DNA of 64,000 bases from Cyathus striatus. Lineage: Eukaryota > Basidiomycota > Agaricomycetes > Agaricales > Nidulariaceae. The stretch is from positions 1,550,001 to 1,614,000 of the forward strand of contig JAOVFP010000018.1 in NCBI GenBank assembly GCA_025738555.1, in the 5' to 3' direction. Made by a program: the position numbers and the translations under genes. The notes beneath the pieces are model-generated. The model was not told the origin of the DNA and ran no database searches. It saw only the letters and a program-made list of their open reading frames with translations. Positions 47,802 through 58,757 of the stretch are shown piece after piece. Numbering within the stretch: the first letter of the stretch is position 1; each line of letters opens with the position of its first letter.

Positions 47802-49745
47802 TCATTCTGGTGCTGTATGTTCAACTGCCCACATCTCGTCTCGCCATTGTCTGTCCCTCTTCTCTTTTCTCTTTCCTGTCTCTTCATTTTTGCTTTGTTT
47901 CTGTAGAGGGGTCCATCTAGGCCAATCCCTGACTTCTGGGTTGTCAAAGTTGACAATGTACACTTGTAATATGTCTGGGATTGGTGTCTTTGGTAGTAGG
48001 AGGGCAGTTGGGGGGTATATTCCCCTGGATGGGATGTCCGCTGGGTTTTCTCTGCTGGGAATGTATTGGGTATGTATTGTGGTGTTGCTTTGCTCGCATA
48101 TCTTGTGTATCCTCCTGAATACCTCATTTATCTTCCATCCCCTGCTTCTTCCAGACCACCACCCTTCCATGACTCCTTGATTGTCACCATGGGCCCAGTA
48201 GTGTCTCCTATGGTGTTGCTTGCCTTCATTTTGGATGATTGCATGTACCAGGAGCTCGAATCCAATTGCTTCCACCCATCCAATGTCGCACCCTTCTGTG
48301 TTCCATCCTGCTCATAGCCTCCAGGCCCTCCAGCACTCTCCAATTGTGATCCCAATTCCCCACCCAGAACTGGCATCCGAGTACGCTCTGACATTAATGA
48401 CCAGAGCTGGTATTGGGATATTTCTGGAAAGCATTGGCTGCTTAAGAGCCTGCTCCCACCAGTGGATGTCATCTTCTGTCTGCTTTGGTGGATGGTGTGG
48501 AGTGAATGGACGACTACTGAATGTTCCCAACATGGCCTCCAATTTGGTGAGGTATGCTCATCCCTTTGGTATGACCAGGGTTGTGTGTAATAACTTTCCA
48601 TATAGCTTTTGAACCTGCTCGAGGTTGTGTTGTCCTCTCCCTTTCCACTCCTCCAGGTCCCAACTGAATCCCAGAAAAGGGACAACTGTCTGGAACAAGA
48701 CTGTTTTTGACTTCTCCCAGACAATCCCCAGCCTGTCTGATAATGCTTCAATGTCACTATCACTGTAGCAGAAGGGCTCATCTTTCTCCAGTGCTCCTCT
48801 TTTCTCCTGTGTCAAATCTCTAAGTCTCACTGACATATCTTCATCATACTCTTCTGCTCTCCCATCTGGCTTGGTCTTTCCCTTGTACCAAATACGGCAT
48901 CACTCCTGCATGTGTCCTCCATTTGCCATGATCTCTTTTTTCCATTGTTCTCTCTGATGGTTGTATTCTGCCAGGTGTTTTCACAATATGCACATGAAGA
49001 AGTGGTCATCCACCCATTTTGATATGGGTCCCATTCCTTTGTGTCTGACCACTTCCAGTGCTGCATCTGCCAACCCTCCAAAAGCTCCCCCTGCTGAGAA
49101 CATTCCGAAATCGTCACTGGTATTGATTGTGAAACTGTCCTCTTCCCTAAGCCTGACCACCAGGCCTGGCCACTGGCTGGGATGTGCTGGTATTGTCCTA
49201 TATGCCTCTCCCATGTCTCTGATTGATGCCTGTGACCCCTTTGGTAGCCCTGCCACCAGTTGGTGTATTGTTGAGAATGTCCCCCAGGTACATGGGAAGT
49301 CTTCTGCCCTGATCTGACTATTGATCAACTTGATTCCTTTGTAAGACCTGTATGGGTATGAGAAGTTATGCACCACTCTGTATTTTCCGCTTTTTTCTGC
49401 TTTCGGTATGAGGGACAATGGGGATGATTGGAATGGGCTGATGAGCTCCTCCACCTGCCACTGTGACAGGGGCCTCAGGTATCTGCTACTTCGAAATTCT
49501 TTTTCTGTAATTGCTTGGTATGCATCTTCATGCTCACTGATGGAGATGTGGTTTGGCAGTGTGTATGTACTGGTGATGGCTGGGATGCCCAAATAGAAGC
49601 CCCCCCACAGGCCTTCAACCACCTTCTTGTATTTCTTTTCCAACCCATATGCACCCAATTCTTTCTCCCATTCTGTTCTGTTGTATGGTGTGAGCAGTTT
49701 ATAACTTCTCTCTGCAAGGACAGTCTTGAGCTCCATGATCCATGT
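47802..49745 (-). pseudogene. Reverse transcriptase-RNase H
   Basis: Continuous minus-strand phase with four TGA stops (near 48,981, 48,900, 48,558 and 48,312). RT motifs in order are KYRVVHNFSYPY, QASIRDMGEAYRTIP, FGMFSAGGAFGG and the catalytic box WVDDH (YXDD equivalent). The RNase H part has AYSDASSGWGIG with the first acidic residue, EAIGFELL with the Glu, HGDNQGVMEGWWSG with the third Asp, and ENPADIPSRG with the last Asp. The ORF closes with TAA or TAG near 47,802. It would copy element RNA into DNA and degrade the template, but the copy is inactive. Confidence 0.75.
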
Positions 49746-50290
49746 TTCCACATCCAGAACAATGGTGTTTCCTTGGGTGTGTTGTGCTTTGGCAACTGCC
49801 TGGTAACTGCCATTGAAAGCACAGTCTGTCTCCATTGGGTTTTGTGATTTTCCTGTCCTTGCCCCATATTGCCCATGTCTTGTTGCTCCCATCCCATGTC
49901 TTTTCCTCATTGCACTTCCCATAATCATGCTTGTGGCACCCCAGGCATATGGCACATATGGAGTTGCCAGATTTGCCCATTGTGCCTTGCTGAAAAAACC
50001 TCCTGTTGTTCTTGTGCCCATCCCTACTTGGGGATTGTGATGGGCTCCTTCTCCTCCATTGTCGATTCCTGGAAGCTACCCTTGCTCTTTTGGGGGGGAG
50101 GCTGATCATGATCTTCCTCTTTCCTTCCTCTTCCTGGGGGTCTCCAGCAACATTTGTGCTGCTCTTGCCCGCAATACTGTCTATCTGTTTATTCCCAGTC
50201 ATGCGTAGCATTGAGTTAATGTGGTTTGTTTTTATAGCATAAGTTATTTCATCATGTTTGCCATGGCTGCATAACTGTGTGGTGCTGTGT
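49699..50290 (-). pseudogene. Zinc-knuckle (CCHC) region of the retrotransposon
   Basis: This frame encodes a basic Ser/Arg-rich stretch, a CAICLGCHKHDYGKC cluster and a canonical CX2CX4HX4C knuckle (CSGCGNMDHGAQDC), typical of nucleic-acid binding Gag domains. It terminates at 49,699, just where the RT frame becomes protein-like, so a frameshift separates the two. That could be programmed recoding or simple decay; a single copy cannot tell. Confidence 0.6.
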
Positions 50291-50440
50291 CCATGTTGGT
50301 ATTGAGTTATATTCCACATTGGTATCACCCATATTTGAGTTGGTGTAAAGCCATGTTTGCATTGGCATAGTGCCATATCTGCATTGGCATAGAGCCATGT
50401 CCACATTGGCATAGTGCTGTTTCATATTGCATGTTGGCAT
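50290..50440 (-). repeat. ~20-bp minisatellite between gag and zinc-knuckle ORF
   Basis: Roughly seven imperfect copies of a unit like catgtttgcattggcatagng. The minus-strand zinc-knuckle frame starts inside it, giving a repeated Met-Pro-Met-Trp-Thr / Ala-Asp-Met-Ala-Leu-Cys pattern. It is probably a replication-slippage expansion within the element. Confidence 0.6.
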
Positions 50441-50491
50441 GATATACAATGTATGTGGTGTATGTGTAAATTAATGAGAACAACCTGTTAG

Positions 50492-51496
50492 TTAGTTATG
50501 CTCTTCTTTTGATGTGTACAATTTACTGACCTCCTGAATGCACTCTGCCCCTTTCTTCAATATCAGCTCCTGTTGAATGTTCTTCAACAGCAGGTTGTTG
50601 ATCAGTGCCAGGTTCATGCCCTCTCTTCTCAACTGCATCTCATGCCATTCCTTCCTGGCCCGAGCTTGGTACTCCACTATTGCCTCATCTCCATACTCCT
50701 CTTCCCTTATCGGATGTTCATCCAATCCTGAGAAAAAATCTGAAAATGAGTTCACCACTTCTCTTGACCATACCGCGATGCCCACATTTGTCATCATGCA
50801 CAATAATGTGTGTCAGGCTTGGCTTATTTCCCCCCATGTCAATTGATTGTCCTGTCTGACATTCCGCAATGGGTTCACTGCTGCTATAGTCCATAGTGCA
50901 ATCTGTCCATTCTCATTGGTTATGCCTATTGTGTCTGTTGTGCTTGACATTGTGCCTTCTGAGGCCTGCATGCACCCCCTTTTTGTGAAGTAATCCATTT
51001 CCACATATGCTTGTGCTCATATTTTGTTGACTGCATACTGTGATGGTCTGTAAGCTGGGACTGTCACTATCCCTCTTTCTGGGTCGAATACTATCTGCTT
51101 AGCTCTCCTTGCTTGTCGGCCTATCCCCTCTTCTTGTTCACTCTCAGCATCATCCTGCTGATGTGGTCTTTCCTTCTCTTGTTGTTGTTGCTCCTCTTCT
51201 CTTCACTGTTGTGCCTCCTCCTGTTGTTGTTGTTGATCCAACCTCTGTTGTTCCGCTTCCTCTTCATGTACTTGAGCTTCCCAAATCTCGATTCAGTTCT
51301 GCTGTGCTTCATGCCACATTCCTTCCAGCCTCAGCACTACTTCGTCTTCTGTAGCTCCTTGCTGGCCTGGGCCAGCCATGAGTGCTTCACATACTACTTG
51401 GAATGCATTGTCCCGATAGTTCGGACATGTGTCAAGTGCTGGGTCTCTTGTGATTCTATTCATTCCTGTTAGCCTGTATGTCCTACTTAACCCCAT
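50492..51496 (-). pseudogene. gag-like ORF of the YR retrotransposon
   Basis: A single minus-strand frame is protein-like from the ATG at 51,496 (NRITRDPALDTCPNYRDNA, then a Gln/Glu-rich segment) to a TAA at 50,492, interrupted by four stops at about 51,293, 51,203, 51,017 and 50,813. All four are TGA, and the sequence around them remains in frame, as expected for CGA arginine codons that lost their cytosine. The acidic/glutamine-rich middle is low complexity. Gag in these elements packages the RNA; this copy cannot make the full protein. Confidence 0.6.
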
Positions 51497-54400
51497 GTCG
51501 TGTAGTTTGTACTTTGTGTAATTTTCTGAAGAAATTTGACAAAGCCTCTGTGCAAGTGGGCCTTACTGGGATTCCAGCTGAGTGGTGGCATGGAGGAAAA
51601 AGGTCACATGCCACCTTGCAGCTGGAGTCAAAGACTTTCATCTCTCTCTCAGTTCCCTCCAAGTCAGACTGGCCAACTTTGATATCCTATTATTAGAATA
51701 GATGTGTGCTTAGCTTGATCTCCAGCCTAACTGGTAATTATTTCCCACTAATGTCAAGAATAAGCTCTGCCCTTGGCATTTCTATTCATTTAGAATCTGA
51801 GTCTGAGGGGTTCACATAGGTTATAGGCATAATGTTTGGTTTGAAGTGACATTGACATCTTGCATTTTTTGTTGTTGTTGTGGGGGGAGGGTGGGAAGCA
51901 AGGGAGAGAGACACTCAAAGGCAACAGAGTATAAGAGTGTGGGAGGTAAGAGAGGAACCATTGTGGGTCATGCATTCATGTGTCAATATCTGGACAAATC
52001 TGGAGTGACTGAACTGACAACAAACTGGGAAGAACTTCCATAAGAACAATGGACACAATTTTAGGCATTTACAGGTGGGGATGAACTGTGCATTGCATTT
52101 GTACATGGGTTGGCATAGGAGATGTTGGGTGTGGTGGCTTCAGAGTACAGTCCAGAAAGAGGCCAGTATTTCACTGTATCCCAAGATGATCACCTCAACC
52201 CACTTTATCTGAGTCTGTCCTCTTTCCCTCTAGAAACAGCCCAAGCCATGTCTTAACCCAGCTTTTCCTCATATTCGCTACCTCATTCTATCAACCTTAC
52301 TGTCATTGTCAGGCTTGGATTGCATCAAGACACACTTTAAATTGCAGGACAGAATAAGCATATGAGTGTCATTAACATGATGTAGCAATGATACTGGATT
52401 CCATCTTTTCCTTGAGATTGGGATTGGTGAGTGGGAGTAGGTACAAGCATGTAGGAGGGAGAGAAGTAGCAGTTTAGAGAAGACATGGTGTGGGATTGGA
52501 CAGAACACTGGATGGAGAAGCTGGATGCAAGTTGGATGAGTTGGAACAGATGAATGACTGCAGCCTTGTACAAGTGACATGGTGCCAGTGGAATTGAGAC
52601 ACTGGTAGCATTACTGCTTGAAGTTTCACAGAGAGTTTTGAAGTCAAGGGCATGAAGGATTGTGACAATAAATGGAAGGTGTTGGGCCATCTGGAATCAT
52701 GGGAGTAGCTTGATTTAGTGTGGGAATAAACTGTGAAGCACCTCAAATGCTTCAATCTTCCCAGTGCTACTAATTCTAGTAAGTAGGACCCATGCACACC
52801 ACCTCTACAGTCTGTTCACAGCACTCAGCATTCAGAGCTCCCTTCCAAGCTACCCAACTCATCCCTTCCCTTTCCCCTCTCCTACTTATTCCTAAGTTCT
52901 ACTCTCCTCTGACTTAACTGTTACTTCTTAAGTAACAGCTTCACACTCCCACACTCCTATTCTGCACTTCTGCACTTTGAAATACCTGGACCTTGAGAAT
53001 GTCAAGGGGCACAGCACATAAGCCAAAGCCAACAGCCCTTCCCACCCCACACTTCCCTTACCTGCACTTGATCTAACATTGTATTCCCTACCCCTAGCTC
53101 ACCTAGCTCACCTGGGAAACCAGTCTTGACACTAATACATTTCATAATGTTATCTTTGGGGTTTCTAATTATAGTATAGCAGTCTAGTATTCAATCTTAT
53201 GTAGGACTCATTGTATAGTTCAAATATATTGTCATCATGTTGAATCCCTTAATTCATATTGAGTAAATACTTTGACTGGTAGTGCAGGGCTCAACCCTGG
53301 CCCTTGGACTCTTCCCTTGATAGTGTTATTCAAATAGAATATGTTGGACTTGATTCACTAACTGTATTACTGGTACCAAATGGCAACTGCTAGCAACTGT
53401 GCTATTTAAGTCACACCCATCAAGGATGTAATAAGCACATGGTAATATGATGTGTCTAGGCTACAGAACAGTCTCCCCAGTGCTCTGTATCCAAAGAAGC
53501 TGGAAATACCAAAGTGCTCATCTGCCATAGCCATACTTTTCCAACCTTTTCCCCACACTTCATCTCTGCACTTATTGCACTTACTGCACTTCTTGACTTG
53601 TATAGATTTCATTCTTCCACTTTCCCCTTCCACTCTTCTGACTAAAGGTTGCTGAGCTTATATGCTACCTTTATCATCCAGTTCATTATCTGTTACCCAC
53701 TATGCCCTTTCCATTGTACCATGGGTTACTTGCTCTCAGCATTCATCCCAATCCCTAGTCTGTCCTTGGTACATAGAGTATTCAGATATTGCTCCACTCC
53801 TACCACCATCTTATTATCATTATCAACTAGTGTACCACTATCCCATTTGTTCACTGGTCATCAGTGAAGTACTATAGTATTTAAGTAGTACCTCTTTGTA
53901 CTAAGACTACTCAGTTCAAATATCAACTAAGTTACAGTCACTCTTACTTGTCCTTGAGTTCTACTCACCTCTGGCTCAAATCATTACTTCCACAGTAACA
54001 ACTCTGCACTCTGCACTCTGCACTTCTGTCCCTCTCCTATTCCACACTCCTGTCTCTCCCTTCTGCACTTTGAAATACTTGGACCATGAGAACAACAAGG
54101 GGTGCAGCACACAAGCTGAAGCCAATGGTCCTTCTGTCCCACACTTCCTACCTTTATGCTCCCAACCTTATGTAGAAATAACAGTCTTGACACCATCAAG
54201 TGCCAACAGCTATTGCTGTTACTCTAGACCCAAGCTAGATTTGCCCTCAGTATTTTGTGAATTTAAGACTGTGCCTGATCTACCAATTGAAGCAAGTGAA
54301 CCCAGCTGATTAATGGATCATATAATTCAAGCCACATGTGCTGATGGCTCTATATTTAGGCTAATAAGCCTTTGCTCAACTGTTAGCAACAGTAAGCAAT

Positions 54401-54822
54401 GACCTTTACATAGTTTTGTAGCTATTACTCCCCAGTAACCATCTTTGCCCTTTTAGAAGGTATTTCAGAATTGAGTTGAGATCAAGTTTGTATTATGTAA
54501 GAGTGCTGGAGCATTGTGCCTGTTACTTTACCATAAATACATCAACTAATTGAAAAATAATTACTTTGCAGTATACAGTACAAAACAAGTACAATAAGTA
54601 AGCAAGTCATCATATACTGCAATACAATTTATACAAGTTATATCATATAACAGTAATCTTTATGTATGATACTATGGACATGATCAATTCATACATATTC
54701 TAGAATTCTGACATCAAGATATACCTACAAGATAGGAGAAGAAGAAATGAGTAAAAATATCTAATAAACCTATTAACTTTAGAGTAGTTGAATACTAACA
54801 GCAGAAATCACTGTATACTTAA
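51497..54822. other. CpG-poor intergenic region with repeat fragments, no gene
   Basis: Contains an R2 start fragment (51,845-52,080), the P4 leader remnant listed below, and two partly similar CT-rich segments (52,920-53,060 and 53,985-54,130, both with the order cacactcc, tgcacttt, gaaatac, gaccttgag). A SINE-like block lies at 53,280-53,390. No protein gene is convincing. Confidence 0.5.
52570..52870 (+). pseudogene. P4: leader-only remnant of the MLKL-like gene family
   Basis: Matches the upstream and leader region of P1 (29,220-29,510), including catgcacaccacctc and ttcagagctcccttccaagct, but the coding exon is absent after about 52,870. Nearly CpG-free: at sites where P1 has CG, this copy has TG or CA, so it has been decaying for longer. 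Confidence 0.6.
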
Positions 54823-57800
54823 TTACTTACTCAACTTCAAAATTTTCTTTAATAATTCCTTTACTTTATTCTTTTTCTTTATCCCTGCAGCTAATTCCCA
54901 CTTATCAGTATTCAGAGATATTATTATGATTCTTCCCAATGCAGTTCCAATAGCAACTGTGGTATCATTTATAGCTATTGCTTGTAGATTTACAGGTTTA
55001 AAAGAAGGTGGAAGCCAAAATATTTTTCTACCTGAATTTACAATCCAATCATCCACCATCAGATTCAGATTGGTTTCAGATAATTCATGTAATAAGTCAA
55101 GCTCATTGAATGTCCTTGTGCAAAAAAACTGATAGTTATTAACAATAATACCAGTTTGGTCAGAATTAAATGCAATCATTTCCACAATGTCATTCAAATT
55201 CCAAAAATGTGTACAAGTGTTATTGTGAACACTCCACACTCTGACTGTCTTGTCATGTGAGCCAGACACAATAGTTGTCCCATCCTGTGAGATGGCAACT
55301 GACATGACTAAATCTGAATGTCCCTTTAGCTCATTGAGAAGTTTTCCACTGTGTGAATTCCACACTCTGACTGTCTTGTCATATGAGCCTGACACAATAG
55401 TTGTCCCATCCTGTGAGATAGCAACAGAACAGACTATATCTGAATGTCCTTTTAACTCATTGAGAAGTTTTCCACTCTGTGAATTCCACATTCTGACTAA
55501 CCTGTTATGTGAGCCAGACACAATATTTTTCCCATCCTGTGAGATAGCAACTGATGTAACCCAGTCTGAATGTCCTTTTAATTCATTGAGAAGTTTTCCA
55601 CTGTGTGAATTCCACACTCTGACTGACCTATCATATGAGCCTGACACAATAGTTGTCCCATCCTGTGAGATAGCAACTGATGTGACACAGTTTGAATGTT
55701 CTTTTAGCTCATTGAGAATTTTTCCACTGTGTGAATTCCACACTCTGACTGACCCATCACCTGAGCCAGACACAATAGTTGTCCCATCCTGTGAGATAGC
55801 AACTGATGTGACCCAGTTTGAATGTCCTTTTAATTCATTGAGAAGTTTTCCATTGTGTAAATTCCACACTCTGACTGAACTGTCATGTGAACCAGATACA
55901 ATAGTTGTCCCATTCTGTGAGATAGTAACTGATGTGACCCAGTTTGAATGTCCTTTTAATTCATTGAGAAGTTTTCCATTGTGTGAATTCCACACTCTGA
56001 CTGACCCATCACCTGAGCCAGACACAATAGTTGTTCCATTCTGTGAGATAGCAACTGATGTAACCCAGTCTGAATGTCCTTTTAACTCATTGAGAAGTTT
56101 TCCACTGTGTGAATTCCACACTCTGACTGAACTGTCATGTGAGCCAGACACAATAGTTGTCCCATTCTGTGAGATAGCAACTGATGTAACCCAGTCTGAA
56201 TGTCCTTTTAACTCATTTAGAATTTTTCCACTCTGTGAATTCCACACTCTGACTGACCCATCACCTGAGCCAAACACAATAGTTGTTCCATCCTGCGAGA
56301 TAGCAACAGAACAGACTACATCTGAATGTCCTTTCAACTCATTGAGAAGTTTTCCATTGTGTGAATTCCACACTCTGACTGTTCTGTCATGTGAGCCAGA
56401 TACAATAGTTTTCCCATCCTGTGAGATGGCAACAGAACGAACTATATCTGAATGTCCTTTCAACTCATTGAGAAGTTCTCCATTATATAAATCCCACACT
56501 CTGACTGTCTTGTCATGTGAGCTAGAAACAATAATTTTTTGATCCTGTGAAATAGCAACTGATGTTATTGTATTGAAATGACCCTCTAGTACCTGTACAC
56601 ATGGATCCCAGTACTTATTGTATCCTTGAATTAACTTTACAGTCTTTAATTGGTCTTGATATGTCTTGTATAATACTGATTCTTGTGGAGTGAAAGCTAG
56701 TGCAGTCTGATAAATTTGTAATGCATTGTCTCTAATTATTTCATAATTGAATTGAATAAACCTTTCAGCATCATTCAACAACTTCAAACAGTTTGGTTTG
56801 AAAATGGACTAAATTAAATCATTAGCAAGCAATAAATGGCAATAAAATATTTTACTAACTACAAGTTTCTTTCCTAATCTTATACCTTCTAGTGCTCTTG
56901 GTAGTTGGCCATATAGTGATATAACTTCAAGCCACTGCAATAAATACTTAAATATCAATTTTGTTGCCAGTTGTTTCAATTCACTATTTAACAATGCTTC
57001 TTGAAGATGAAAAATCCAATATGTAGCTGCATAACCAATCTCATCTGTTACTGTGTCCTGAACAGATATATCTCTGTTTGCAGTGGACATATTCCCAATA
57101 TTGCAAATATCTACTTTCAAGACATTCATCAGTGTATGTAAGCAACCAGTTGCAATGAGTGCATGATGCTTTTTAGTGTTAATGTAAAATCTTTCATCAG
57201 AACATCTTTCTGCATTGGTTAGGAAATCATGAAATGATAAATGAAAGGCATGTACTGGAATATTTGAATTAGATGGTGGTACCAGTAGTACTGCCTTCAA
57301 ATCACACAAAATTTTATAGATGTCATCATTATTGTAGCTCAATCTCTGAATTTTCATTATTCCTTCAATGTTCAAGTTATTAAACCCTAATATAATAATT
57401 GCAATGACAGTTTGAAATATATCATCTTTCCAGTATTGAGATTTTGCAGCTAGCAACAGAATTTTCATATACATGTCATCCAGTGATCCATATGCATTCA
57501 CATCATTTGACTTCACATATTGATTCTCAAGAATCAAACTTAATTTTTTCTGTACTCCAAACCCCAGATCATCTTTAATGAATTTCATTGCTGTAGCTGC
57601 TACAATAAATAAGCCTGAACAGATTTCAATCAGTTCACTCATTTCATTTGGCTTTGGCCAAGGTTTCTCAATGGGCATTTCACTGATCTCTTGTTCTATG
57701 TACAATCTAATGTCAGCATTAACTTTTTCTTTTTTAATACTATGCAAAACAAATGGATTTGTCACAGATTTGACTGATTTAATTTGGAAAATGTATTCCA

Positions 57801-58757
57801 GGGATGCCTCAGGTCGACTAGTAATAAAAAATTTGATTGGAATGGTACTCTGGCTGAGATTTTCAGCTAGCACTTTAATAATATTTGTTTGAATATTTTG
57901 CTGGCATTCATCAAGTGCATCAAGAACAACCACAATTTTAATCTCATTTAATTGTTCTTTCATATCCATGATTGGATTCAAAATAAGTCTCTGTAATTGC
58001 ACTGAAAGAGTTGAGTTTAGAATGGATGTGTCAGATCCAATCTCTTTCAATAACTTGTCTTTCAATGGTGGGTGTTGTTTTCCCAGTTGATAAGCTAGTG
58101 TTTTAATTACATTTTTCAACTCACTCCTATTTTTGTGCTCCCTAGAGAAGAAGAAAGAAGCTCCATTCTTGCAGTATTTATGAGCCACACTATGTGCAAC
58201 AGTTGATTTCCCAGTCCCTGCAAGCCCAGATAGCCAGAAAATGGATGCTTTGTCAGTTGAATGAATCCAATTATCAATTGTGTGCAACAGATCCACTCTT
58301 GTTCCAGTGGTGCATTCAGTTAATCCTTCCCTTTCACTTGAGTCATAAGCAGCTCCAAAGATTGGACTCAAAGTTTCTGCTAACACATCTTTTGATTCTG
58401 TAAGCATTTGATAGATATTCATGATTGAAGAAGCATTGTTAACTGTTGCATTGTCTTTCAAGATAACACCAGTAGCCCCTGGGAATGCTTGGATTTCTGG
58501 ACTACTTTTCACTATATCATTCTCCTGCCATATGTAAGATGGAGAGCTAGTTGCTAGTTAACTTCAGTTGGACTTACATTTGTAAATGGTGTTTTCTTAG
58601 GTACATGGGATGACATAAGGCTTAATACTTCAGTGTTATCTTGAAGGGAATGATTTTCCACTGCTACATCGGAGGGTGGATTATGGCTCTCTATGTCATC
58701 AGCTGAGCGAGACTTGCTATTGTCTTTATTTTTGACCTGCTCGAATGTTTGAGACAT
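54823..58757 (-). CDS. NLR2: NACHT-WD40 protein (fungal STAND NTPase), three exons
   Basis: Predicted about 1,275 residues. Exon 1 is 58,757-58,578 (polar N-terminus, 60 residues), then a 53-bp intron (GTAAGT...CAG). Exon 2 is 58,524-56,863, then a 51-54 bp intron with a TGCTAAT branch-like motif. Exon 3 is 56,808-54,823. The linker CTTGTRVDLLHTIDNWI precedes Walker A GLAGTGKST (~160-168), Walker B VVVLDALDEC (~258-267) and sensor ITSRP (~294-298). Eleven WD40 repeats follow, ten of a 42-residue unit (GHSDxVxSVAISQDGTTIVSGS). Same architecture as NLR1, but the repeat unit is unrelated in DNA sequence. The family acts as a nonself or danger sensor switching by nucleotide-dependent oligomerisation; the ligand here is unknown. 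All splice joints keep frame and no internal stop is seen, so the gene looks intact. Confidence 0.88.
55200..56592 (-). repeat. 126-bp coding tandem repeats (WD40 blades of NLR2)
   Basis: Ten near-identical 126-bp units plus one diverged. Variation concentrates after GHS (D/N then I, V, W, C or L), two residues further on (R, C, T or M), and around the S-G-S-x-D-x motif (H, G or Y; R, G, S or K). The repeats keep the antisense frame open for 430 codons, which is an artefact. Confidence 0.9.

Larger units (their letters stand above)
44845..51496 (-). mobile_element. Tyrosine-recombinase retrotransposon (Ngaro/DIRS-like), degenerate
   Basis: On the minus strand the order is gag-like ORF, zinc knuckle, reverse transcriptase, RNase H, tyrosine recombinase. 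This is the arrangement of Ngaro/DIRS-type retroelements, which integrate with a tyrosine recombinase instead of a DDE integrase. The copy is dead: ten internal TGA codons by my count, a frame break between zinc knuckle and RT, and a 1.69-kb insertion in the recombinase. Split direct repeats or inverted terminal repeats that would separate Ngaro from DIRS were not located. Given borders are coding limits, not true element ends. Confidence 0.85.

Noticed and set aside
47397..50846. Plus-strand ORFs opposite the retrotransposon
   Set aside because: No domains; the minus strand shows ordered RT, RNase H and recombinase motifs.
44845..51496. TGA reassigned to an amino acid
   Set aside because: One dead element with additional frame damage and a mutated catalytic residue is explained by CpG decay; host genes show no internal TGA.
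55250..56542. 430-codon plus-strand ORF opposite NLR2
   Set aside because: It is the complement of the WD40 repeats; periodic composition keeps the antisense frame open. The minus strand has clear WD40 motifs.
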